In this document: positions 56,269-64,000 of the stretch, in pieces
Numbering within the stretch: the first letter of the stretch is position 1
Layout of the letters: each line of letters begins with the position of its first letter
Origin: Icerya purchasi
Taxonomy: Eukaryota; Arthropoda; Insecta; Hemiptera; Monophlebidae
Assembly (NCBI GenBank): GCA_039619475.1
Contig: CM077116.1
Coordinates: 33,677,183 to 33,741,182, forward strand
Direction: 5' to 3'
Length of the DNA: 64,000 nt
Notes under the pieces: model-generated
The model's input: only the letters and a program-made list of their open reading frames with translations
Database searches by the model: none
What the model was told of the DNA's origin: nothing
Program-made: the position numbers and the translations under genes

Positions 56269-56570
56269 ATATATATATATAATTCGACCATTTTGGGCTC
56301 GCAAGGGGCGGTGCCCCTTGACCGCTCTTGCTTACATTTTTATCTCTTTCTCTTCTATACTTTGTATAAAATGATTAAAATTTACAACGTAATTCTAAAT
56401 CGGTCTATATGAATATAACAACATAATCACAGAAATTCTATAAAATATAACAAACGTTACATAAAATTGGAACATTTTTTGGGACATTTTGCGTTACACA
56501 AAATTGGGACATTTTTTCGAATGAGGGGTAGCCTAAGAATTACGTTGTAATTAATATATATATATATATA
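56269..56570 (-). mobile_element. Insertion with DINE-1/Helentron-like (HINE) architecture
   Basis: Sits between (AT)n tracts and splits the surrounding retrotransposon. Read on the minus strand: a 15-bp subterminal inverted repeat AGAATTACGTTGTAA (56536-56550 on +) pairs exactly with TTACAACGTAATTCT (56382-56396); between them lie two direct repeats with 37-bp spacing (from about 56455 and 56492, CGTTACAYAAAATTGGRACA); then, near the far end, a GC-rich hairpin CAAGGGGC-GGT-GCCCCTTG (56302-56320). Subterminal repeats, internal tandem repeats and a terminal stem-loop are the hallmarks of the Helentron-derived DINE-1/HINE group. No protein coding. Assignment is structural only. Confidence 0.55.
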
Positions 56571-56935
56571 AAAGAACTGGATATGATTAAATAAGGGTTA
56601 AAGATTCAAAGTCATCGGTTAATAATATTGCTGCTCATATAATAAAAATAATAAATAATACGGTAATAGAAGGAACGATAACATTAGGATTAACATTTTC
56701 TGAAATTAAACGTATACACAAAAAAGGAATCTTTAAAGATATATGTAATTATAGACAAATATCGAAACCAAACGTAATTACAAAAATTATGGAAAGGTAT
56801 ATTACATATCACTTAGCCAAATACTTAGCAGATAATAATTTAATTGGACTATATCAATATGGATTTCAAAAGAATGAATCTACTTCAAAATTATTAGGAG
56901 ATTTCGCTTTCGACACATTTTCTGTTTAGGCTTTT

Positions 56936-57826
56936 GAATGAGTTTGACCATATCTCGAACTTCCGTTAGATTAATGGAAATTTACAGTTATAATGCAACA
57001 GGAACACTGTGTGACAACCGAAAAAAAAAAAATATATATATATACGTTTGCTCTTGCGAAGTAAATTTATGATCAACAAACAGTTCAGTGAATCAGTGTA
57101 ATAATTAATTTTAAAAAATTACATAAACAACGAATAAAAAATAAGTAATTTTAAGCGATTGTTAATATTTTAAGTTATTTTTCAATTTAAATTGAACAAG
57201 AAATAACGGGGTAATAATGAATACAACTACAGTTGAATTATCGGCTTGCATTTGCGGTGGTCATTAGATAGGTTGATGTTTATGGGGAAAAAGATGGAAT
57301 TTATTTGCAATCACTTTGAAAGGGGTATAAATTCCAACTGTAGTTCAGCTTTTGACTAATTTACTCTTGACTATTCGGAGGAGTATCGCATTTGTAATTT
57401 TGACAGTGAATTTATTTCACCGAGTTAAATGCTTTATCAAGCGAGGGATTTATCGCACGTGTTGTATGTGAATCGCGTAACTAATTATTTTACCACTGCG
57501 TTGGAGATGATTAAGGATACCGATGACAAAGGCTATATGTATGTAGGAGATACTGTGAAACAGTCTTTCCCTAATGTGACCGGGTTCTTTTTTTCTTAGA
57601 AAACAAGCAGCGTGTTCAGTTTACATTCTATTACTATAAATTATAGCATTAGTTCCCATATACCAAGACAAACTCGCGCGTAACACACTATTGTGTTCAT
57701 TTTAATGATTTTAGTTTGTTTTTTTTTTTTTTTTAGAGCGCTGGAAAATATAAGGTTATTCAATTTTAATTATTAATAAGTATTTTTATTACCGTTCATA
57801 TTAAAAAAAAATAGTTTTTTCGAGAT
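56936..57826. other. Unrecognised segment with a broken open frame at about 57238-57600
   Basis: One plus-strand frame stays readable from about 57238 to 57600 apart from two stops (about 57355 and 57427). The last part begins at ATG 57430 and runs 56 codons to TAG 57598-57600. It includes VNRVTNYFTTALEMI and KGYMYVGDTV. Composition looks protein-like, unlike the AT-rich flanks, but I recognise no family. It could be a fossil gene or a piece of an unknown mobile element. Confidence 0.3.
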
Positions 57827-58410
57827 TTTTTTTTTTTTTTAAACTAAAGGTGTGTATGAGGGTTTCCATGTACTGTGTTTAACTACTGGGGCTATTACAG
57901 CAAATTGAGCCTACTTAAGGGGATTAAACGTGATAGTGCAGACCGCTGCTCCGCATGAAAGCTAATACAGCTACGGCCGTGGACGGAGCATTTGATTTAG
58001 AACTAGAGGAGGTGGTAAAGTGAATGGATCGTGGTACTGCAAAAGAGGAACATTCGAGAAGTAGGTGAGAGGTCGATGGGTAGCTCGGTTGACCATAAAA
58101 GGGGTAGACATTTTGGAGTACCTGGCTCGTGAATATGTAACTGTGCGAGAGGGTTGTATGTCCTATTCGGAGACGATTCAGGACAGAAATATCTCTGCGG
58201 GAAACTCCGTCTGTGGGCCAACAAGGTTTCATGGTTGCTTTTATGCTTCGGAGAAATGTACTTGAAAATCTCCATTGCTGTTTCCATTCTTCTCTAGTTT
58301 GCTGCATAAACAAATGAGCCAATGTGGGGAGAAGAGGGGTGTTGTATGGCACTGGAGAGAACAATGTCGCCCGAGCTGCTCGATTGGAGATTGAATTTTT
58401 TATCTTTCCA
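57827..58410 (-). mobile_element. 5'-truncated non-LTR element: region after RNase H to A tail
   Basis: Minus strand: REEWKQQW (about 58276-58299), ISVLNRLRIGHTTLSHSY (about 58135-58190), then after a frame change SHLLLECSSF. The 'RLRxGHTxLxHxY ... HxLLECxxF' pattern is the conserved tail of I/R1-like ORF2 proteins. The A tail is the T-run at 57827-57840. Homology ends near 58410, the truncation point. A single frame (57924-58505) is open across nearly the whole fragment, so it is among the younger copies here. Confidence 0.85.
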
Positions 58411-59009
58411 CATTTGATAAACTCAATATTAACTGCGAAGAATGTTGCAAAATTAATCAATTTTAGAATCATTATGTGCATGTCTGTGTGTCCTTTTTTT
58501 TTCAATGACTACATCATACACTCAGGGTACACTACATTTTTTGTTGCATGATTATGTCCCGTTACTTTATGTAAGATAATAAGGATTGAATGCTGCATTA
58601 TATAAGTGCCAGGAACTTTTTTTAAAATAAAAGACGGGGAAAAATGACATAGTTGATTGAAAAACTTATTTTTAGAAAAAATATATTAGGGGTTCCCAAA
58701 AAAAAAAATTAGGAGTTAAGAGGACTTTCTTCATTGCGTGGCCCAAAGGCCAGCTCTACTTTTTACGTATGCATTAAGCATCAGTCTGTTTGTTTCTTTT
58801 GAGGTAAAAAATTAGTACTTACGTATAATGCTGCGATCGTTGAACTGGAATTAACTTCTATCGTTAGGTAAATCATTCATTTGCAGAAACACGAATAGAA
58901 AACTTGATAGTCTTTTAAAACGGGGTTTCATTTTTCTTTTTTAATCGTCCTATGCGAGGACCACAAAAATAATTCAATCTTAATCTGTCGACTAGGCATA
59001 GGCATACAG
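58411..59009. other. Unannotated stretch
   Basis: AT-rich with an A-run at 58699-58709. Around 58738-58762 GTGGCCCAAAGGCCAGCTC forms a short palindrome-like GGCCCAAAGGCC. Nothing else recognised. Confidence 0.4.
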
Positions 59010-59870
59010 TACACAACGTATACATACAGCAAAATGCAAATATTATTAGCAATGATCACCCAATGGAAAGAATATGCAAAATCAAAAAAGACGTGAGGCA
59101 AGACTGCCCACTATCTCCGAGGCTGTTCAACGCATATGCTGAAGAAATAATAAAAATCAGATTCTTTCAAAACGATGAGAAAATTAACAACATATGCTAT
59201 ACAGATGATCGTTTGCTTATTGCAGGAACTCCAAAGCAGTTACAGATAATAATAAACAAATTGAATAACGAAGACAAAGAATACGGGATGAAGATTAAGG
59301 TAAACAAAATAGTAAAGTAGTGGAGATCAGCAGAACAAAAAGTAGACCACCGTGCATCGTGGCAGATGGAGTACGGATAGAACAAGTATCAACACATAAA
59401 TACCTTGGAGTCATTACATTTGAAGATAGCAGGAATGATATGGAAATAAGAGTGAGATTCGGTACGGCTGGAATGTGGCATTTAAGAATCCTAAAAGACC
59501 GGAAGATGAAAATGGAATTGCGCTTGAAAATTCTGAAACGCTACGTCTGGTCTGTAGCAAGATATGCCATAAAAACGTGGACAATGACAGCGGACACGGC
59601 GAAAGGAGACTTAATGCTTTTGAAGTGTGGACATACAGAAAAACGAACAGGATAAGTTAGACGGAGAAGATGAGCAATGAGAAGATATTAAGGAGAATTG
59701 GACTGAAGAATTGCATTTTTCTATCAATAATTAAAGGAAATAAACGACGCTTTCTCCAAAATAAAGTGTCTGAAGAACAGGATGTTTTCGCTGGTGTCAA
59801 ATGGAAAGACTCTAGGCAAGGCACTGAGAGGCAGAAGAAGAATTATGATGTTGGATAGGCTGGATAAGAT
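59010..59870 (+). mobile_element. RTE-like non-LTR element fragment
   Basis: Enters in the RT palm: VRQDCPLSPRLFNAYAEEII (59093-59152; the consensus is RQGCPLSP), catalytic YTDD (59198-59209) in place of the usual YADD, LLIAGTPKQLQIIINKL, then in a second frame VRIEQVSTHKYLGVI (about 59371-59415), LRLKILKRYVWSVARYAIKTW (in two parts), FEVWTYRKTNRIS and KILRRIGLKN (about 59683-59712). This order, with the 'xWTxTxxxxKxLxAFExWxYR' block, is characteristic of the RTE-like lineage. Frame changes near 59315, 59610 and 59665. No poly(A) tail is evident at the 3' end. Confidence 0.88.
59063..59655 (+). pseudogene. RT palm and thumb of the RTE-like element
   Basis: Two consecutive open segments (59063-59320 and 59320-59655) in different frames that join at 'KVNKxKVMEISR' around 59310-59325, where a one-base change shifts frame. 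Substitutions at key sites (RQGC to RQDC, YADD to YTDD) indicate relaxed constraint. The two catalytic aspartates of the box are nevertheless kept. Confidence 0.85.
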
Positions 59871-60057
59871 AGATTAATCGGATGTAAGCACAAACACGTG
59901 GAGAGGTTTAATCTTCCGGTGTATATATACTTTTTTATTTATTTATTGATTACAATTTTACGATGTTTTGGATGAAACAGAAAAGAAATAGATTATCCAC
60001 AGATATCTTCATAGGTTAACATCTCCTCGGATAAAACTCTTTTACAGTTTTTTTTTT

Positions 60058-60556
60058 TTTTTTTTTTTTGAAAAATATGTATTTATAATTTTTTACATAC
60101 AAAAATTTTCGTCAAGCTAAAACGCTTGTCGACGAATTATCCTATTTGACATTTTACCATCTTAAATTAACTTATACATATACATGATCGTGTATTATTT
60201 ACTTAATCTATCTATTTTACTTATCAATAATTACTAATCTATTTCTATTTTCTATATTCAGTTTTTTTTTTTGTTTCTTTTTTCCTAGCTTTTTTGTTGC
60301 TCTTTGTTTTCTTATTTTATGTTTATTATTTTTTTTATATTTTCTTCTTCCTGAAGCCATTCCTTTATTTTCCTTTTTCTTTCCCCTATTTTTTCCTTCT
60401 CTATTATTTCTTTGGGTATTTTATTCAACATCTGAGTTATAATATATTTATCCGTTTGCTCCCCCATCTTTGTTCTTGCTAACGGCAATTGGTACGAAAG
60501 TTTTTCCCTCAACTCGTATTCTGTGTTTATTCTTTCCTCCAATTCAATTTTCTTTT
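60058..60556 (-). mobile_element. Severely 5'-truncated non-LTR element, family C copy 2
   Basis: Minus-strand frame 60312-60542 encodes only the C-terminal end of the ORF2 protein: YELREKLSYQLPLARTKMGE, then KYIITQMLNKIPKEII, highly Lys/Glu-rich after that. The 3' UTR ends TCGTCGACAAGCGTTTTAGC, TTGACGA, AT-rich spacer and A18 (T-run 60050-60069 on +). Both C-terminus and 3' end match the copy at 51027-52155. Only about 500 bp was copied. Confidence 0.88.
60100..60141 (-). promoter_or_regulatory. Conserved 3'-end hairpin of family C non-LTR element
   Basis: On the minus strand TCGTCGACAAGC (loop) GCTTGACGA can fold into a stem with an unpaired GAC bulge. The same arrangement (TCGTC...GACGAG around AATACAGCT) precedes the A tail of the 51-52 kb copy. 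Position suggests the RNA structure recognised by the element's own RT; function is inferred. Confidence 0.5.
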
Positions 60557-61320
60557 CTCAAATGATTCTTTTCTAAAGTGCGCTGTTTATCTAATTAAAA
60601 TCGGGAAATTATACACTGATGTTAACGTTTCGGTAAACATATTTAAAAGTGTAAATTAGCGCTATTTTTTTTTTTTTTTTTTTTGATGATAACTTCAAAC
60701 CAGTCACGAAGAAACTGCATCAAACTAATGAATTTCAAATAAAATAAAATTCTCGGTGCGTATGTATATATATATAGGTGTATATAAAACCTATTTATAT
60801 TATTTTTAAATTTCTCGCAATTAAAAGGAAGATAATTAAAAAATGAATTAAAGTGTGATAATTACTTAGCCCTTCATTATCTGTTTCTATAAAATTAAGA
60901 AATGCACCCATTCGTCGTAGCTTGATATCTACGGAGAAAATGAGGAAGAATCGAAATTGGCACGCGGAGATATCACGGGAATTTATCGGAAAGAGTACGT
61001 GCCTCTTTTTTCGTAGACTGCTAATATTTGGTTTGTAGCAAACATAATGATCATGTTTAATTTTAACATTTAGATCCGAAGCTGGAATAAATGAGAATTC
61101 AACACTCGCAAAGGATGGATTTCCAACAGCAATGTCAGGAGCTTCATTAAATTTGAACTCTATATAACCCAATCTTAACAGTCTGGAAGACAATTGTCGA
61201 ATATTTATCTCTTATTTCTCGCACAGTAACGTGATAGCTGTTTTTCAACGGGGGTAATTTTGTAGAGCCGAAGGGGAACTAAGACTATCGCTGCATGTAT
61301 TTCTCCCTACTACCAAGTAC
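60557..61320. other. Unannotated stretch
   Basis: T-run at 60666-60684. A minus-strand frame of about 132 codons (60795-61193) is more mixed in composition than usual chance frames here, but I see no motif, signal peptide or splice context. Left uncalled. Confidence 0.4.
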
Positions 61321-61327
61321 ATTGAAT

Positions 61328-61328
<1 letters not shown>

Positions 61329-61370
<42 letters not shown>

Positions 61371-61371
61371 G
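61329..61371. repeat. (AAT)n microsatellite
   Basis: About fourteen uninterrupted TAA/AAT units. Confidence 0.95.
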
Positions 61372-61527
61372 CCTTAACAATGACTAGAAGTTCAGCTGAA
61401 AAAATAATTGCATCCGATGGCTGTTTAAACCTTTGTACGGGGTCACCTTGCCAATTACAAAGACGGTATCAGTAAGACCGAAATTTCGGTCGAATTTTGA
61501 GTTGTCAGTAACTAAATTTTGTTATTT

Positions 61528-61640
61528 ATGTGTCGTGTCAGTAGTAAAAAGCCACCAAAGAAACGTGTCAGCCTAGGAAAAAAAACACCTAGATTACACG
61601 GAAACCTTGTATTAGGGCGAATTACCGATTTTTTGCACAG
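61528..61640 (+). CDS. Possible short 5' exon with basic region and splice donor (speculative)
   Basis: ATG at 61528 opens a frame of 37 codons to a strong splice-donor match, CACAG|GTACGT, at 61640/61641. The peptide is basic (SKKPPKKRVSLGKKTP, resembling a nuclear localisation signal) and then LVLGRITDFLH. A stop (TAA) lies upstream in frame, so the ATG would be the start. Reading on past the donor, the frame stays open only to about 61680. No family recognised, no other exon identified. The evidence is the donor site and the composition change only. Confidence 0.22.
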
Positions 61641-61699
61641 GTACGTGTCTACAAATTTACATTTTAATTATCTCTACGTATAGCTACGGTTTAAATGTT

Positions 61700-62279
61700 G
61701 CACGATTTTCATCATTTTAATTTTTTTTTTCTTCGTTCACCTTCATTAACCTACCAGATTTTCTGAAACATTCGATTAATTAATGGCTTTTACTTGACAT
61801 TATTATAAAATCGTTAGATTCCGGATGTTTCCTAATCATTTCTTCCTTTCGATATATAGCGCTCGGCTGACTGGTCGGAACTGTACCGCTTTTTTTCGTT
61901 TCGGCATATTTTTTAATTTCATTAATTCGCAACATTTAATTGTTTCTATAAATTCGAAAACTCGCTGTTATAACATTTTCACTTTTTAATCCGCTCAGAA
62001 ATAACGAAATTGGCCAAAATTGCTAAATGTGCACACGCTACATCACTTTGATTACAAGTATTAATTCATTTCAGTCCGGTTTCTGCCTCTTTTTGAAGTC
62101 GATCAGATTTCATGATTGTTTTCTTCCCTACAGTATTATAGTTGTCACAGCCATAAATCGTGCAATAAAGCTCATAGAAGAAACGAAAAACATAATATCA
62201 CTGTACATAAACACGACTCTAATTACAACGCATTACAAAGCCACAGTTTCAAATGGGAACGTCAAATGACGACTGCTGT
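61700..62279. other. Unannotated stretch
   Basis: AT-rich, with a T-run near 61720-61729. The two overlapping plus-strand frames at 62027-62269 and 62116-62367 show no motif, though the right part may include the decayed RT-RNase H connection of the following element. Confidence 0.4.
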
Positions 62280-62284
62280 GTTGC

Positions 62285-63245
62285 CAATGATGGTGTTTTA
62301 CAGATGGCTCAAAGTCAGCTTTGGGGGTTGGAGCGGCTTTTATTTTGCCGGATTTCGGCTATTCTGAGTCGTTCAAACTCCCCTCGTTCTCCTCCATATT
62401 CCTAGCCGAATCTATTGCGATCTTACAGGCAATCATTTTTATAGCCTCCACTAACAATATATCCAAGGTTCTCTTATCTTCTGATTCAAAAGGCGTTTCA
62501 CGAGCCATTGCTACTCCCTTTCCTAAACCATCCGCTGATCATATCGTGCTTCACATACGTTCCTTAATTTCACATCTATTTCATTCCCGTTCTGTCCGTA
62601 TTGATCTATTGTGAATTCCTAGTCATTGTGGAATTTCGGGCAACGAGTTAGTCGACTCGTTGGCACGTTCGGCTGCTTTAGACGGTCGCTTTATTAGGCA
62701 TTTCCCAGCTCAAAGTCTTCTTCCTCTTTCTTCTTGTTACCACCGCGACTGTTGGTCTGATCTCTATCCTTCTTCTTTTTCCAATCTTGCTTCCTTTTAC
62801 TTATCCATACAACCCATTCCTCCTTTTTTTCCGTGGTTTGTTAATTTCCCCAACACGAGGCGGTCAACTATTTCATCCATAATTAGACTTCGGTTAAACC
62901 ACAGCTTGCTTCCTGCTTCGCTCTTCCGTTTCTCCATTACTCAGCCTACTCTTTGTCCGTTTGATCTGTTAGAAGCAAACTTCGTTCGTGATGCGAACTA
63001 CATTTTGCTTGAATGTCCTTCCATTTCTTCAGAACGCGCGATACTGTATTCCGGTCTTTTGCGTCTTATCCTACGCCCTACAGCGCTCACAGCATCCTTT
63101 TCTTTTCCGTCTCCCTTGGTTATTCCTTTGTTAGCTTCTTTCGTATGTTCCCTTTTCTAATATTTCTTCTTTATAATCATGGATACTATCATACCGTTGG
63201 ATTGAGTAACGTCCTAAGCTGACATGCTCAAAAAATAAACGAAAA
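62285..63245 (+). mobile_element. 5'-truncated non-LTR element, RNase H to 3' tail (family R, copy 2)
   Basis: RNase H reads FTDGSKSALGVGAAF (first Asp, from about 62296), IFLAESIAILQA (Glu, about 62398-62433), LLSSDSKGVSRA (Asp, about 62470-62505), and, past a TGA, IPSHCGISGNELVDSLARSA (His and Asp, about 62615-62674). C-terminal region follows with IIRLRLNHSLLPASL (about 62880-62924) and NYILLECPSIS (about 62998-63030). The 3' end TAACGTCCTAAGCTGACATG, CTC and A-rich tail resembles the 3' end of copy 1 at 39.2 kb. Only one stop and few frame changes, so it is younger than copy 1. Confidence 0.9.
62321..63160 (+). pseudogene. RNase H and C-terminal domain, single nonsense codon
   Basis: Two open stretches (to 62614 and from 62615 to 63160) lie in the same frame, separated only by TGA at 62612-62614. 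In the sister copy at 38.6 kb this codon is TGG (Trp) of the W-(I/S)-P-S-H motif, so the lesion is a single G-to-A change. All catalytic positions of RNase H are readable. The upstream RT is absent. The true frame begins before 62321, since FTDGS lies upstream at about 62296. Confidence 0.88.
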
Positions 63246-63741
63246 AAATACTACAGTTATTTGAACTATGTTTGGTAATCCACGGTTCGTTAGCTGGGTA
63301 TCATCCTATTTTTCTTCGTAATATTCCTCAATATTACGAATTGAATTTTATTTATTATTTTTACTTTATATTTTGGCAAATAGCGGTTCATACAATTACC
63401 GATGAACTGATTCCCAGGTTTTTACGAGCTGCCTTACGTCTAATTCAATATCGAGAAGTTGAATCGCCTCCACGTTCACCCGTTGATGTAGTGTTTTCTC
63501 ATGCATTATGTCAGAATTGAAAGGACATTATGGAACAATTCGACTTCTTCATATCAAATTATTGGGCACAAGACGGCGCAAATAAACCGCAGAATTTCAT
63601 TTTAAAAATAATAGTATATATAAATATATGTATGTCATCAGGGGATAATCAAAATGGATTATGTCTTTTCGCATGTTTATGATTAGCGTCGGCAAATGTT
63701 TTTCCCATTAACAGAGTTGTTTTAGATTGTATTATTCTTAT
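63246..63741. other. Unannotated stretch
   Basis: A plus-strand frame of 82 codons (63272-63520) ends in RFLRAALRLIQYREVESPPR, more protein-like than its AT-rich start, but no family is recognised. The rest is unremarkable. Confidence 0.4.
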
Positions 63742-64000
63742 ACAAGGTCTATTTAGAAAAAGACCGATCTTTTGTCACAAAATCTTTATTGTAATACTTA
63801 AAAGTTTTACACATGTTTGTCTCCCTCAAAGTACCTCCTTGTTTGCTACGCATTGGTCCCATCGTTTTTCCTACTGTTTGTGTGCTCCCTGGTACTCGTT
63901 TGGTGTAATGTCTCGTAGCTGTGCCTAGGGAGTTCTTTTGAATTTCTCCTACACTTTGAAAACGACGTCATTTCACAAGGTGGATTTTAGTGTTTCGGAA
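63742..64000 (-). mobile_element. Mariner-type transposon, 3' end with transposase C-terminus, runs off the right edge
   Basis: A terminus-like ACAAGGTCTATTTAGAAAAA follows TA at 63740-63742. The minus strand then yields decayed transposase C-terminal sequence: RRFQSVGEIQKNSL (about 63925-63966), and in another frame RDITPNEYQGAHKQ and EKRWDQCVANKEVL, with stops. Mariner transposases end with a '...Q.W..RW..C......G.YFE' pattern, which this matches. The catalytic residues would lie beyond the edge. Whether the stops are genuine for the family cannot be judged without the rest. Confidence 0.65.

Larger units (their letters stand above)
55095..56935 (+). mobile_element. Non-LTR element fragment (endonuclease to early RT), interrupted and 3'-truncated
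   Basis: Endonuclease traces at about 55126-55220 (DIVEGYDC, then GGGVAIYTYKLI), then the endonuclease-RT linker (55527-55957) with KQWITRDLIKLMNKRDKLFK and YRKQYKQVRNKLNKLI. After an insertion at 56269-56570 the RT begins: IHKKGIFKDICNYRQISK (about 56712-56765), VITKIMERYITYHL, and NNLIGLYQYGFQKNESTSKL (about 56833-56892). Homology stops near 56935 before the catalytic box, so the 3' half is gone, an unusual 3' truncation implying later deletion or rearrangement. Several stops and frame changes. Confidence 0.85.

Noticed and set aside
60795..61193. 132-codon minus-strand frame
   Set aside because: Composition is somewhat protein-like, but there is no motif, partner exon or homologous copy in the window to support it.
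1..64000. CRISPR arrays, bacterial operons, integrons or phage modules
   Set aside because: No regularly spaced short repeats with unique spacers, and the protein content is eukaryotic transposons; repeats seen are satellites, foldbacks and microsatellites.

Overview
The window reads as AT-rich intergenic or intronic DNA from an animal, most likely an insect. The basis is the mix of transposon families (I/Jockey/CR1-like and RTE-like non-LTR elements, piggyBac, Tc1 with long inverted repeats, mariner-like, hAT, foldback elements, a tRNA-derived SINE), abundant mononucleotide and dinucleotide runs, and no bacterial-type coding density. A hymenopteran host is a guess from overall flavour only. 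I found no host protein-coding gene I can name. Nearly every recognisable protein fragment belongs to a mobile element, and none of those elements looks intact.

Layout. 1-2230: antisense non-LTR element running off the left edge. 2930-6620: diverged, C-rich-over-G tandem repeat territory. 6628-7350: 3' end of a CR1-like element. 8368-8768: two long hairpins back to back. 10964-12729: piggyBac-like element with TTAA target duplication and a transposase lacking its catalytic middle. 14740-15180: complex GC-richer DNA. 15528-16968: two copies of a tRNA-derived SINE and a mariner-like transposase remnant. 17000-31370: mostly unrecognised DNA with one decayed RNase H fragment, one foldback MITE and a ~280-bp tandem repeat. 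31382-31696: hAT-type MITE. 32120-32480: mariner-like N-terminal remnant. 32990-34015: antisense CR1-like element. 34796-35118: second copy of the foldback MITE.

38390-39280: RNase H end of a non-LTR family seen again at 62280-63245. 39546-41187: Tc1-type element with IR/DR ends and exact DD34E spacing. 41774-42214: long foldback. 42398-45708: hAT-type element with 8-bp duplication carrying a non-LTR element inside. 48184-48553: fullest SINE copy, antisense. 48805-49640, 51027-52145, 55095-56935, 57827-58410, 59010-59870 and 60058-60556: more truncated non-LTR copies of several lineages; one is interrupted by a candidate Helentron-like (DINE-1/HINE-like) insertion. 63742-64000: antisense mariner running off the right edge.

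The elements do not cooperate. The window is a record of successive insertions, nesting, deletion and decay. The observations most worth following are the DINE-1-like insertion, the nested hAT/retrotransposon pair, the Tc1 IR/DR ends, the paired hairpins at 8.4-8.8 kb, the three-copy SINE, and the strand-skewed repeat array at 2.9-6.6 kb.
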